Shown here piece by piece: positions 55,330 through 63,909 of a DNA stretch of 64,000 nucleotides. The DNA lies in NCBI RefSeq assembly GCF_024623185.1, contig NZ_JANJZK010000011.1, positions 1-64,000 on the forward strand. Reading direction: 5' to 3'. This stretch comes from Anaerofustis stercorihominis (GTDB taxonomy: Bacteria; Bacillota; Clostridia; Eubacteriales; Anaerofustaceae). The notes beneath the pieces are model-generated. The model was given only the letters and a program-made list of their open reading frames with translations. It was not told the DNA's origin and ran no database searches. The position numbers and the translations under genes are program-made. Each line of letters opens with the position of its first letter. Position 1 is the first letter of the stretch.

Positions 55330-55700
55330 TGAAAGATATAATTAAAATTATAGCTAAAATATTTGCTTGTTTTATACTTATCTCTTTTATTGTAGTAACG
55401 TGTTTTCCAAGGGTTTCAACACAAAAACTTACACCTGAAGGAGAATATTTGTTTTCTATAAAATCTCCCTATGATGAAAAAAAAGTGAATATTTATTTGT
55501 TTAATGGTGGGGCAACAACAAATTATTATATTAGAGGTGAAGTTGAATATAAGAATGGTAAAAAAAGAAATATTTATTTTAATGCAGCTGAGGAAACTGC
55601 CAAAGTAAAATGGCTCAATAAGAATTCTTTAATAATTAATGGGCATTTAATAAAGGATATAAATTATGATTTTTATAATTTTAATTTTAATATTAAGTAA
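55326..55700 (+). CDS. DUF5412-like immunity protein, second copy
   Basis: A 124-residue paralog of the protein at 48561. N-terminal transmembrane helix (about 7-27), then YLFNGGATTNYYIRGEV, KKRNIYF, VKWLNKNSLIINGHLI. The ATG overlaps the stop of the toxin remnant (ATGA); a second ATG at 55329 has slightly better spacing to GGAAG. It keeps an open frame although its toxin is dead. Confidence 0.75.
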   Translation: MMKDIIKIIAKIFACFILISFIVVTCFPRVSTQKLTPEGEYLFSIKSPYDEKKVNIYLFNGGATTNYYIRGEVEYKNGKKRNIYFNAAEETAKVKWLNKNSLIINGHLIKDINYDFYNFNFNIK

Positions 55701-55785
55701 AAATATAATAAGATTACATATTAATATATTATAAAATATTATAATATATGATATGTTTAATGAGAAAGAACAGTGAACTAAAATT

Positions 55786-55886
55786 AAAAAAGGCAGAAGC
55801 AATGTGGTTGGGAATGGGCTGAGACTCACGAAATAAGATAGGGCTTCTGCTTTTTGATATATAGAAAATTCTTCAAATTGAAGAAT
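55786..55886 (+). repeat. Two-hairpin cassette-boundary module, copy D
   Basis: Hairpin 1: GCAGAAGC (55793-55800) / GCTTCTGC (55843-55850) with flanking A and T runs and an interior almost identical to copies A and B (TTGGGAATGGGCTGAGACTC). Hairpin 2: ATTCTTC (55868-55874) / GAAGAAT (55880-55886). It closes the last cassette of the array. Confidence 0.8.
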
Positions 55887-55947
55887 TGTAAAGGTGTGAC
55901 TATAAAAATATTAAAATTAATTTTTTTTCATTTTTTTTATTATAAAT

Positions 55948-55968
55948 AATTCTTCATTATGAAGAATT
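55948..55968 (+). repeat. Isolated copy of the small boundary hairpin
   Basis: AATTCTTC (55948-55955) / GAAGAATT (55961-55968) with a 5-nt loop, the same as hairpin 2 of the modules, without hairpin 1. It lies 62 bp beyond copy D and about 110 bp before the M16 peptidase gene; the rest of this gap is AT-rich. Confidence 0.55.
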
Positions 55969-56076
55969 AATATCGAGACAAAATATAAATTTAATTAAAA
56001 ACGTTAAGCTGTTATGATTAAAAAGTAAGATAATAAACTTTTTAAATGAAGAATAAATATCTATGGAGATGATTTT

Positions 56077-57345
56077 ATGAGCAAAGATAAAAATGATAAT
56101 ATGATTATATGTAAAAATGAACATCTGCATAATATTGGTATAGGTTTTTATTTTCATGGTGGGACTTTATATGAAAATAATAAAGTTAGAGGCATTTCCC
56201 ATTTGCTCGAGCATATGTTTTTTAGAAAATTAAATAATATTTCTCAAATAGAATTATATAAAAAGGTAAATAAAATGGGTGTATCTTTAAATGGTACAAC
56301 ATATAAAGATTATATTAGATTTTATGCAACGGTGTTGCCAAAATATTATAATGATTTTATAGATTTAATCGTAAATTTATATGAGGATTTTTCATGGAGT
56401 GATGAAGAAATCAATGCTGAAAAAGAAGTTGTTAAAAGACAAATTGAAGAAAAAAGCACTTATTATTTTGATGATATCGTAAATAATAATTACTTTGAAG
56501 GAAGCTGTTTTAAGAATGAAATCATGGGAGACTGCCATAAAATAGATAGCCTTTCATATAATATAATCAATGATTATAAAAGAAGATTTTTTAATAAGGA
56601 TAACTCAGTGATAGTATTAACCGGGAATTTCAATTCTGATAATATTAATTATTTAAATGAGAAATTAAAGAAGGCTCTTGCATTTTCTAGTAAACCTTTG
56701 ATAAGGCAAAATACTGTTCCTAAAAAATTTTGTAAGAGAGATGAGAGTAATATTACAATTGTTCCGAGCGATTATGATATTATCGAAATAGAAATTAGAA
56801 TCGATATATGTAAAAAAATAGATATGCATATGGTGGAAATTTTATTTAATATATTAGCTGTAGGGGACGGTTCAAGGCTTTCATTCAAGCTTAAAGATAC
56901 TTTGGGGTATATTGGTGATATTGATTGTGATTTAAATTATTATGAAGATTTCAATACCGCTATATTAGCATGCAGTGTACATAATCATCTTCTCATAAAA
57001 ACATTAAATATAATATTTGGAGAAATAAAAAATATTAAACATGATATAACTGAAAATGATTTGGAAGAGGTCATAGTATTTTTAAAAGATTTTTCTAATG
57101 TAATTGATTCATCAGAGGAGTTAAATGATTTAATCGGTTATGAAAGATTTGTACTTGGTAATAAAAATTTTAATATTGATAATGAAATAAGCGCCTTTGA
57201 AAATATAACTGTTGAAGACTTACTTAATACAGCAAAACAAATATTTAAATCAGAAAATATTAGTATTTATGTAGAAAATAACAGCACTATAGAAAGAAAA
57301 TATAAAGTAAAAGATTGTATTTATAAAATTAAAGAAACATTATAA
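56077..57345 (+). CDS. M16 family (insulinase-like) zinc peptidase
   Basis: A 422-residue single-chain M16 peptidase. The inverted zinc motif HLLEH is at residues 42-46, with the distal Glu in EEINAEKEVVKRQIEE. The second half-domain (about 215-400) is the inactive partner typical of the family. Relatives process peptides, sometimes bacteriocins or signal peptides. No precursor peptide gene or export system is adjacent. It borders the toxin array but has its own transcript and terminator. Confidence 0.82.
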   Translation: MSKDKNDNMIICKNEHLHNIGIGFYFHGGTLYENNKVRGISHLLEHMFFRKLNNISQIELYKKVNKMGVSLNGTTYKDYIRFYATVLPKYYNDFIDLIVNLYEDFSWSDEEINAEKEVVKRQIEEKSTYYFDDIVNNNYFEGSCFKNEIMGDCHKIDSLSYNIINDYKRRFFNKDNSVIVLTGNFNSDNINYLNEKLKKALAFSSKPLIRQNTVPKKFCKRDESNITIVPSDYDIIEIEIRIDICKKIDMHMVEILFNILAVGDGSRLSFKLKDTLGYIGDIDCDLNYYEDFNTAILACSVHNHLLIKTLNIIFGEIKNIKHDITENDLEEVIVFLKDFSNVIDSSEELNDLIGYERFVLGNKNFNIDNEISAFENITVEDLLNTAKQIFKSENISIYVENNSTIERKYKVKDCIYKIKETL

Positions 57346-57372
57346 AAAAGACCTAAAATAAAGGTCTTTTTT
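57344..57372. terminator. Bidirectional terminator between M16 and GNAT genes
   Basis: Eleven-base stem AAAAAAGACCT (57344-57354) / AGGTCTTTTTT (57362-57372), 7-nt loop, between convergent genes. Confidence 0.88.
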
Positions 57373-57375
57373 AAC

Positions 57376-57933
57376 TTATCTAGTCATGATCATGACGATT
57401 TCTTCAAACCATTCACCTTCAAAAAACTCCCCTTTTTTAAGTCTTTTATAAGGTTTGAATCCCGCTTTTTCATATGCTCTTACTGCACGTTCGTTTACAC
57501 TTCTCGGACATATTTCGATTATGTCGGCATTTAAAGTATTAAACAGGTAAGAACACATTAATTTTAGACTTCTTGAGCCAAGTCCTTTGCTATGTCCCGC
57601 ATCGGGAGCGATAAATATATCTATTCCGTAAGCATTATTATATGCTGTCAGATCATGGTCTATGTATTTCTTTTCATCGAATTCATAATACTGGATATAT
57701 CCTGATGGTTTATGTAAATATTCTATAATACAAGGTTTGATCAAACTTTTTCCATGTATCCTGTCAAGATATTTTTCTTTTAGAGCATTTAGAGAATTAT
57801 CTTTATCTCTTCCTCCGTAGTATTTGCTGACTTTTTCGTCGTCTCTCCATTTTCCGAGCATGATTAATTCTTCATCTGTGTCGTTAAGTCTTCTGATACT
57901 TAAATCTCCGTTTACAGCAATATATTCTTTCAT
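57376..57933 (-). CDS. GNAT family acetyltransferase, AAC(6')-like
   Basis: A 185-residue acetyl-CoA-dependent N-acetyltransferase. LGKWRDDEKVSKYYGGRD at the N-terminus, IDIFIAPDAGHSKGLGSRSLKLM as the acetyl-CoA loop and NERAVRAYEKAGF as the C-terminal GNAT motif. The overall pattern resembles aminoglycoside 6'-N-acetyltransferases and RimJ/RimL-type enzymes. Substrate, and therefore any resistance role, is not established by sequence. Confidence 0.8.
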   Translation of the reverse strand: MKEYIAVNGDLSIRRLNDTDEELIMLGKWRDDEKVSKYYGGRDKDNSLNALKEKYLDRIHGKSLIKPCIIEYLHKPSGYIQYYEFDEKKYIDHDLTAYNNAYGIDIFIAPDAGHSKGLGSRSLKLMCSYLFNTLNADIIEICPRSVNERAVRAYEKAGFKPYKRLKKGEFFEGEWFEEIVMIMTR

Positions 57934-58052
57934 AAATAACTCCTTATAAGTGGATTATAAAAATATTATAACATAAACATTTTATAGCTTTAATTGAAAA
58001 GTGAAAAATATTGGTATATAATTAATAAAGATTAAATAAGATGAGGATAAAT

Positions 58053-58955
58053 ATGAGCACAGTAGTAGATTTACATATGCACAGTATCAATTCAGACGGA
58101 ACTTTGAGTGCTGAAGAAATGCTTAATATGATGAATGAATTGAATGTTGACTTTGCGTCTATAACAGACCATGACAATGTTAAAGTTTATGAACAAATAA
58201 AAAAAATCAATGTTAAATTTAATAAACCGCTTACTTTAATTCCCGGTACAGAGCTGGGTTGTTCTTTTGATGGCGTCATAAGAGATGTTCTCGGTTATGG
58301 GATAGATACAAAGGTAATAGATGATTTTGTAAGTAATAGATATTCAAAAGAAAATCAAATCAAGAAACAGAAAAGACTGCTTGAAGAATATAAAAGAGTA
58401 TTTAAAAGAGCCGGGATAAAATTTGATGAAGATATAGAAGTTTCTAGGGGCAATAAGAGTGAAGCGTATATAACAATATATGAAAATCTTATAAAATATC
58501 CCGAAAATATAGAAAAATATCCTTTCATTTCTAAAATCACTTTGTTTTTCTGGAATTATTGTTCTAATAATGAAACTAAATTTTTTGTGAACGAATCTAT
58601 GGATTATCCTACGATGAAAGAAGGAATAGAACTTATTCATGATGCGGGAGGATTAGCGTTTTTGGCTCACCCCTGTATGTATAGAATAGGAAAGTTAAGG
58701 ACTCTTCAGCTTATCAATCATGCAATGGATTGTGGGATAGATGGTATTGAGGTAATGCATTCCCAGCATACTTTCGACGACAATTTGTTTTTGGCTGAGG
58801 TAGCAAGAAAATATAGGCTTTTAAAAAGCGGAGGAAGCGATTATCACGGCGGGACCAAGCCTGATATAAGTATGGTGACAGGGAAAGGCGATTTATATGT
58901 GCCATATAATATGGTAAAAGAGTGGATAGATAAAGTCAGACAGATTAAACTATAA
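58053..58955 (+). CDS. PHP domain phosphoesterase, paralog 1
   Basis: A 300-residue PHP-family metal-dependent phosphoesterase. Metal-binding motifs: DLHMHSINSDGTLS, ITDHDN, PGTELGC, LAHPCMY and GGSDYHGG. The ATG at 58053 has GAGG 7 nt upstream; the ATG at 58041 lies in the ribosome binding site itself. Related enzymes hydrolyse 3'-5' nucleoside bisphosphates or oligoribonucleotides. A full-length paralog follows after 13 bp. Confidence 0.88.
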   Translation: MSTVVDLHMHSINSDGTLSAEEMLNMMNELNVDFASITDHDNVKVYEQIKKINVKFNKPLTLIPGTELGCSFDGVIRDVLGYGIDTKVIDDFVSNRYSKENQIKKQKRLLEEYKRVFKRAGIKFDEDIEVSRGNKSEAYITIYENLIKYPENIEKYPFISKITLFFWNYCSNNETKFFVNESMDYPTMKEGIELIHDAGGLAFLAHPCMYRIGKLRTLQLINHAMDCGIDGIEVMHSQHTFDDNLFLAEVARKYRLLKSGGSDYHGGTKPDISMVTGKGDLYVPYNMVKEWIDKVRQIKL

Positions 58956-58968
58956 AGGGGTGATAATT

Positions 58969-59853
58969 ATGAATATAGACTTGCATATTCATACTAATAA
59001 TTCGGATGGTGATGATAGTACTAAGGAGATCATAAAGAAGACGCGGGATAATGATATAAAACTTATATCTATTACAGACCATGATACTGTAAGTGCATAT
59101 GATGATTTGAAAGGTATTGATACCGATGGTATTGAAATCATTCCCGCAGTTGAATTATCCTGTGCATATAATCATGAAATGAGAGATATATTGGGATATG
59201 ATATAAATCTGGAAAAGATGCGAGAAATCCTTAAACGTTATGAATCTAAAGAAGAAGATATAAAAAGGGAAAATGCTTTATTAAAAGAATATGTTAAAGT
59301 ATTTAAGGATAACGGGCTTATTATAGATGACGGACTTCAAATAATAGACGGAGAAAAAAATGAAGGATATAAAAAAGTGATAATAAGTGCGGTAAGTCAT
59401 GAAGAAAATGTTGCTAAATTCTCGCAGATAATGAATCCTTCTGCTTTTTTCTGGGATAATTGTGCAAATAAAAAAAGCAGTTTCTATGTAGATGAATCAA
59501 GGTTTTTTAAAACTATTAAAGATACTATAGAGATTATACATGAAGCAGACGGGCTTGCTTTTTTCGCTCATCCGTGTATCCATCATATGCCTCATAATGA
59601 GGTAGGTAAAATGCTTGATGAAGCCAGGAAATATGGGCTTGACGGTGTAGAGGTCCTCCATGCCAAACATTCTGATGAAGATGTTGAATTCTTACTAAAT
59701 TACGCAGATAGTAATGGTATTTATAAAAGCGGCGGTAGTGATTACCACGGAAGTCCCAAGCCTGATATAAAGATTTTGATTGGCAGAGGAAATTTGAATG
59801 TTGAGTATGATTTGGTTAAAGATTGGACTGAAAACTGCAAATATGTATTGTAA
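58969..59853 (+). CDS. PHP domain phosphoesterase, paralog 2
   Basis: A 294-residue paralog of the preceding gene with the same order of motifs: DLHIHTNNSDGDDS, ITDHDT, PAVELSC, FAHPCIH and GGSDYHGS. The internal insert of about 110 residues between the third and fourth motif, ending AFFWDNCANKKSSFYVDES, is shared by both copies. The ATG at 58969 is chosen because GGGGTG lies 6 nt upstream. Tandem duplication with cotranscription; both metal sites look intact. Confidence 0.88.
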   Translation: MNIDLHIHTNNSDGDDSTKEIIKKTRDNDIKLISITDHDTVSAYDDLKGIDTDGIEIIPAVELSCAYNHEMRDILGYDINLEKMREILKRYESKEEDIKRENALLKEYVKVFKDNGLIIDDGLQIIDGEKNEGYKKVIISAVSHEENVAKFSQIMNPSAFFWDNCANKKSSFYVDESRFFKTIKDTIEIIHEADGLAFFAHPCIHHMPHNEVGKMLDEARKYGLDGVEVLHAKHSDEDVEFLLNYADSNGIYKSGGSDYHGSPKPDIKILIGRGNLNVEYDLVKDWTENCKYVL

Positions 59854-59857
59854 TAAT

Positions 59858-59884
59858 AAAAGGCTTGGATTATCCAAACCTTTT
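59858..59884. terminator. Bidirectional terminator after the PHP pair
   Basis: Stem AAAAGGCTTGGA (59858-59869) / TCCAAACCTTTT (59873-59884) with one C/A mismatch, flanked by A and T runs. Confidence 0.82.
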
Positions 59885-59888
59885 TTAT

Positions 59889-60455
59889 TTACTCTTCTAT
59901 TTCTTTAATTATTTTACATGGATTTCCTGCTGCGATTACATTTTGGGGTATGCTTTTATTTATTAGGCTTCCCGCACCAATGATTGAATTTTTACTTATG
60001 GTTACTCCTGGAAGTATGATTACATTACCTCCTATCCATACGTTATCTTCGATTATTACTTTTTTTGCGTATGAATATCCTGCTTTTCTTTTTAATGGAT
60101 TTTCTGCGTGTCCAACGGTATATATGGAAACATTTGGGGCTATTCTGACATATTTGCCTATTACTACGTTCGCTTCAGCAAGTATAGTACAGTTGTGATT
60201 TATAAATGAATGTTTATCGATACTGATATTTTCCCCGTAATCACAAATAAAAGGAGGAAGTATGTCTACACTTTCATGTATGTAACCAAGCATGTCTTTA
60301 AGTATGCTTTTTCTTTTTTTGATGTCTGTAGTGCCAAGATTATTATACTTATCCATAAGCTTCTTATTTTCCAAAAGTAAGTCCATTAATTCTTTATTTT
60401 GTATATATTCGAGTTCATTTATCATTTTATCATATTCACTAAAAATTTTATCCAT
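59889..60455 (-). CDS. Maltose O-acetyltransferase-like hexapeptide acetyltransferase
   Basis: A 188-residue left-handed beta-helix enzyme that transfers acetyl from acetyl-CoA to a sugar hydroxyl. The N-terminal Mac domain is followed by hexapeptide repeats: CDYGENISIDKHSFINHNCTI, VIGKYVRIAPNVSIYTVGH (catalytic His), IIEDNVWIGGNVIILPGVTI and NVIAAGNPCKII. The ATG at 60455 is preferred over one at 60470 without a ribosome binding site. The acceptor sugar is unknown. Confidence 0.85.
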   Translation of the reverse strand: MDKIFSEYDKMINELEYIQNKELMDLLLENKKLMDKYNNLGTTDIKKRKSILKDMLGYIHESVDILPPFICDYGENISIDKHSFINHNCTILAEANVVIGKYVRIAPNVSIYTVGHAENPLKRKAGYSYAKKVIIEDNVWIGGNVIILPGVTISKNSIIGAGSLINKSIPQNVIAAGNPCKIIKEIEE

Positions 60456-60485
60456 ACAAATCTCTTTCATTATAAATTATATATT

Positions 60486-60750
60486 AATTATAACTCTTTA
60501 TTTTTGAGATGTCATTAATTAAAAGTATATTTACGGCTGAAATTAATTTGATTTAATATTAAATTATTTTTTTATAATGTATGAGCATTTATTATTAAAA
60601 TAATTAGTTGTCAATATTAAAACGCTTACTGTTGATTTTCTATACTTTAAGTTTTGTTTACGATAATAATTTGATATTAATCATATAAAATAAGAAAATA
60701 TAAGCAGATTAATATATAGGAATTTTCAGTTTTATTATTATTTTTTATAA
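60486..60750. other. AT-rich intergenic stretch without a gene
   Basis: Between the acetyltransferase and the AraC gene lie about 285 bp of very AT-rich sequence. I see no open frame with a ribosome binding site, no strong hairpin and no copy of the repeats found elsewhere in the window. Confidence 0.6.
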
Positions 60751-60755
60751 ATTAC

Positions 60756-61723
60756 TTATTTTCTTTTTACAGGTCTTATATACTTAAAATGTTTCTTTGG
60801 GTCAAAATAAAAGTAGATAATCCTGCCGGGAGAAGTGTCAAAGGTGTAATTGGTGTCAGAAAAATCAAAATCTGACATAGCTTTCTCGATTTTTTCTTCT
60901 ACGCTTCGATTTTCCTGTTCATAGTCAAATGGTCCGTGTTCAAAAACGATATATTCGTCTTCTGGAACATCAACCATAAGCATTTGTGGGGGAACTTCTC
61001 CGCTAAAATCAAAAGGAAGACGCACTCCGTAGCATTCTGTACGAGGGAACCCCCAGTCGCATAGTCTGCCGCTTGGGTCATTGATGTATGCCATTATCTG
61101 ACCGCTTGCGCTGTTTGCTTCACTTCCTCCGTTATCATCCAATTTTCCTTTGATGCTGTCCAGTAACCCGCAAATCGTTTCATAGTCCTGCCCCGGGATA
61201 AGGTTTTGTTTCTGCCAAAAATCCCAATATCCGTTGCTTTCATAGTTTTTAATATGTAAAAACTTGTGTGCGGGGATCGTTACAAAATAAATTTTAATAT
61301 CAGCTGTAGATTTTATCATTCCAATTTCTCCAAATCCTAAAAAGTAGCGGTCAAAAGGGTTTATTTTTGTGCGAAGTATTAATGGCTTAGGGTTTTTTCT
61401 ATATTTGCTGGGTGTTATACCATATACTTTTTTAAAAGCCCTTGTAAAAGCTTCATTGGATGAAAATCCGTAATCAAAAGCAATGTCTAAAATAGTCTTT
61501 TTGCTGTCTCTGACTTCTTTTAGTGCAAATGCTAATTTTCTCTTCCTCAAATAATTTCTTAATTGCATTCCGGATATTTCTTTGAATTTTCTTGTCGTAT
61601 GAAACATTGAGTAACCAAGCTTTTTTGAAAGTGCGTTTAATGTCAATGCTTCGTCATTATGATTTTTATGCATTCATCGATCTCGTCAACGATTATTTGA
61701 ATTTGTTTTCTCCATTCATACAT
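60756..61723 (-). pseudogene. AraC family regulator with GyrI-like domain, frameshifted near the start
   Basis: The intact protein would start at ATG 61723 (GAGGAG upstream) with MYEWRKQIQIIVDEIDECIK. At T5 (61663-61667 on the plus strand) the frame shifts; the main frame continues NHNDEALTLNALSKKLGYS for the rest. It has two AraC helix-turn-helix motifs (KLGYSMFHTTRKFKE, DIAFDYGFSSNEAFTRAFKK) and a GyrI-like effector domain from about residue 130 (GYWDFWQKQ, CDWGFPRTECYGVRLP, FEHGPFDYEQENRS). The effector part is less AT-rich than its neighbours, which suggests horizontal transfer. Internal initiation at ATG 61673 could give a product lacking only the first 20 or so residues. Confidence 0.75.
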
Positions 61724-61850
61724 AATTTATCTCCTCAATTCAACCACTCTGTATTCATTATATAAAATTAAAGATTTTTCTTCTTGATATTACTTGCTAT
61801 TTATATATTTTAAAGAAATTTTTAGTTTTTTGTATTACAGGTTATTAAAA

Positions 61851-61870
61851 AAGGACTGGTGACAGTCCTT
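61851..61870 (-). terminator. Terminator after the RNase HIII gene
   Basis: Eight-base perfect stem AAGGACTG (61851-61858) / CAGTCCTT (61863-61870); on the minus strand it is followed by a T-run (complement of 61845-61850). It overlaps the stop codon. Confidence 0.85.
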
Positions 61871-62783
61871 AACTTAAAATATTTTGTACGGTTTTAAAAT
61901 GCATTTTACAAACATTATTTAACTCTTCTTCTCCGAATTTTTTAACGAATTCTTTTCCTTTAGAAATAACAATGCTGTTTGCTCCCAAAGGAAAATCAAA
62001 ATCGTAGTGTTTATTCATGTTTTTTATGGTTGTAAGAAGTGCGTCTCTTGCTATAATACTTGCCGCTGCAACGGCTATATTTTGTTCCGCTTTTGGTTTA
62101 AATATCATTTCCAGATTTAAATCTTGAAGGCCGCTTCTGATTTGTTCTTCTCTTCCGAATTTATCCACTAAAGCTTTTTTAAATGGTTGTTTTTTATAAA
62201 CATTTTTAATATTGGTTATATGAGCCCATGCTAAAATTGCATTTATATTTCCTATTTTCTTATATAATTCGTTGTATTTGCGTTGTCCTATTCTAAGTAT
62301 CGAATAACTATTTGTAACTTTTTTTATCTCTTTTGCAAGCTTTATTATTCTATCATCGCTTAAATCTTTTGAGTCTCTGACTCCGAGAGTTTTTAATATA
62401 TCGTACTCGTTTTTTTCTAAATATACGCTGCCTACGATAATAGGAGCATAAAAATCCCCTTTCCCGACTTCGTCGCTTCCGAGAAGAGGAGGGTCCATGA
62501 TTGGATATAACTGATTTTTCTCGGTATCAAAAGCAGAGGAACTTAAACTGTTCCCCTGAAAAGTATCATATATATTATTTAATATTAAATTTAACTTATC
62601 GCTTTTACTCTGAGAAGTATCTAAAGTTGTTCCTTTTTTCTTGCTGGAATAAATCCTTACAATATTACTATCTATATGAAATTGTATACCATAAGCTATT
62701 TTTTTAAAATCACTTATACTATAAGATATAAGTTCATTGGAATTTTTTATTCTCAGATATAAATCCTCTGGTGTCTTATTCAT
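61869..62783 (-). CDS. rnhC: Ribonuclease HIII
   Basis: A 304-residue enzyme that cuts the RNA strand of RNA/DNA hybrids. An N-terminal TBP-like substrate-binding domain (about 1-85) precedes the catalytic domain, which starts PPLLGSDEVGKGDFYAPIIV with the first Asp-Glu pair and continues with LGVRDSKDLSD and QNIAVAAASIIARDALL. The N-terminal extension and GSDEVGKGD distinguish it from RNase HII. It lies 10 bp after the YacL-like gene on the same strand. Confidence 0.95.
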   Translation of the reverse strand: MNKTPEDLYLRIKNSNELISYSISDFKKIAYGIQFHIDSNIVRIYSSKKKGTTLDTSQSKSDKLNLILNNIYDTFQGNSLSSSAFDTEKNQLYPIMDPPLLGSDEVGKGDFYAPIIVGSVYLEKNEYDILKTLGVRDSKDLSDDRIIKLAKEIKKVTNSYSILRIGQRKYNELYKKIGNINAILAWAHITNIKNVYKKQPFKKALVDKFGREEQIRSGLQDLNLEMIFKPKAEQNIAVAAASIIARDALLTTIKNMNKHYDFDFPLGANSIVISKGKEFVKKFGEEELNNVCKMHFKTVQNILS

Positions 62784-62793
62784 TCTGTTTCCT

Positions 62794-63909
62794 TTACGAT
62801 ACGGGTTTAACGAATATCATTCTTCCTGCGGCGGTTTGAAGTACACTTGTTACGACTGTATTAAGTTCTTCTCCGATCCTGTTTCTGCCTTCTTCCACGA
62901 CTATCATCGTTCCGTCTTCGAGATAAGCAATTCCCTGTGAATTTTCTTTGCCCTCTTTTAATACTTTGACAAATAATTCTTCTCCCGGAAGAACCACTGT
63001 CTTAACAGCATTTGAAAGTTCGTTTGTGTTGAGAACTTCAACTCCTTGAAATTCTGCGATTTTATTTAGGTTGTAATCATTGGTTACGACTTTTGCATCG
63101 ATATCTATTGCGAGTTTTAATAATTTTGTATCTACTTCTGTTATCTCCGGATAGTCTTTATCCAAATTTACTACTTCTATGGGAAGTTCTTTTTGGATTT
63201 GATTTAATATATCGATCCCTCTTCTTCCTCTGCTTCTTTTGACGCTGTCGGCAGAGTCCGCGATTTGCTGAAGTTCATATAATACAAAGTTAGGTAATAT
63301 TATCGGTCCGTCTATAAAACCGGTTTTTAATATATCCAATATCCTTCCGTCGATTATTACGCTGGTATCTAAAATCTTTGCGACGCCTATAGGAACTTTG
63401 GGATGTTTCTTTGTTTGTTTTTGTTTAAATGTATCATTTTCAAATGGATTGAGTCCTCTGAAGAACCTTTCCGCATCCGGCGCTTTATATGTAGCTATAG
63501 AAACAAATACATATATGCACACAGCATATATCACTATAGTTATAATGCTTACTATCCACCCCGGTAAGTTCATGTTTTGGAAAGGAAGACATAATAAAGC
63601 AGACAAAATCAAAGCAAGTATCAGAGAGCCTATTACAAGACCGATTTGAGTAAATGTAGTATTGTTTATTTCTCTGCTTACCTGAGCAAAAATACGTCTG
63701 AATGCTTTAGCAAAAAATGGAATAAAAATAATAAAAATAAAACCGAATAAAATAGCTGCTAATACATAAATTGTACCTTTGCCAAATGCTGATGTGATAT
63801 TTATTCCAAGCCTTTGATATAAGTGTCCGCTATCTATCAGCCAGCTGCCTAACTGCGTTCCAACAATTGCACCCAATACAAAAATAAATGCATAAAGTGC
63901 TTTTTTCAT
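62794..63909 (-). CDS. PIN/TRAM domain membrane protein (YacL family)
   Basis: A 371-residue protein with four transmembrane segments in residues 1-145, a PIN nuclease-like domain (about 175-290; [38 protein letters not shown]) and a C-terminal TRAM RNA-binding domain (about 300-365; [21 protein letters not shown]). The acidic residues of the PIN centre are present. The ATG at 63909 has a perfect GGAGGTG site; an upstream in-frame ATG at 63945 does not. In Bacillus yacL is near ispDF and cysS; here it leads rnhC. Role uncertain, possibly membrane-linked RNA processing. Confidence 0.9.
   Translation of the reverse strand: MKKALYAFIFVLGAIVGTQLGSWLIDSGHLYQRLGINITSAFGKGTIYVLAAILFGFIFIIFIPFFAKAFRRIFAQVSREINNTTFTQIGLVIGSLILALILSALLCLPFQNMNLPGWIVSIITIVIYAVCIYVFVSIATYKAPDAERFFRGLNPFENDTFKQKQTKKHPKVPIGVAKILDTSVIIDGRILDILKTGFIDGPIILPNFVLYELQQIADSADSVKRSRGRRGIDILNQIQKELPIEVVNLDKDYPEITEVDTKLLKLAIDIDAKVVTNDYNLNKIAEFQGVEVLNTNELSNAVKTVVLPGEELFVKVLKEGKENSQGIAYLEDGTMIVVEEGRNRIGEELNTVVTSVLQTAAGRMIFVKPVS

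Noticed and set aside
49048-55886. The recurrent hairpins looked at first like a CRISPR array or an integron attC array.
   Set aside because: Spacing is irregular (0.1-3.2 kb), the intervals are genes, and no cas genes or integrase were seen. Only the weaker claim of a boundary module is kept.
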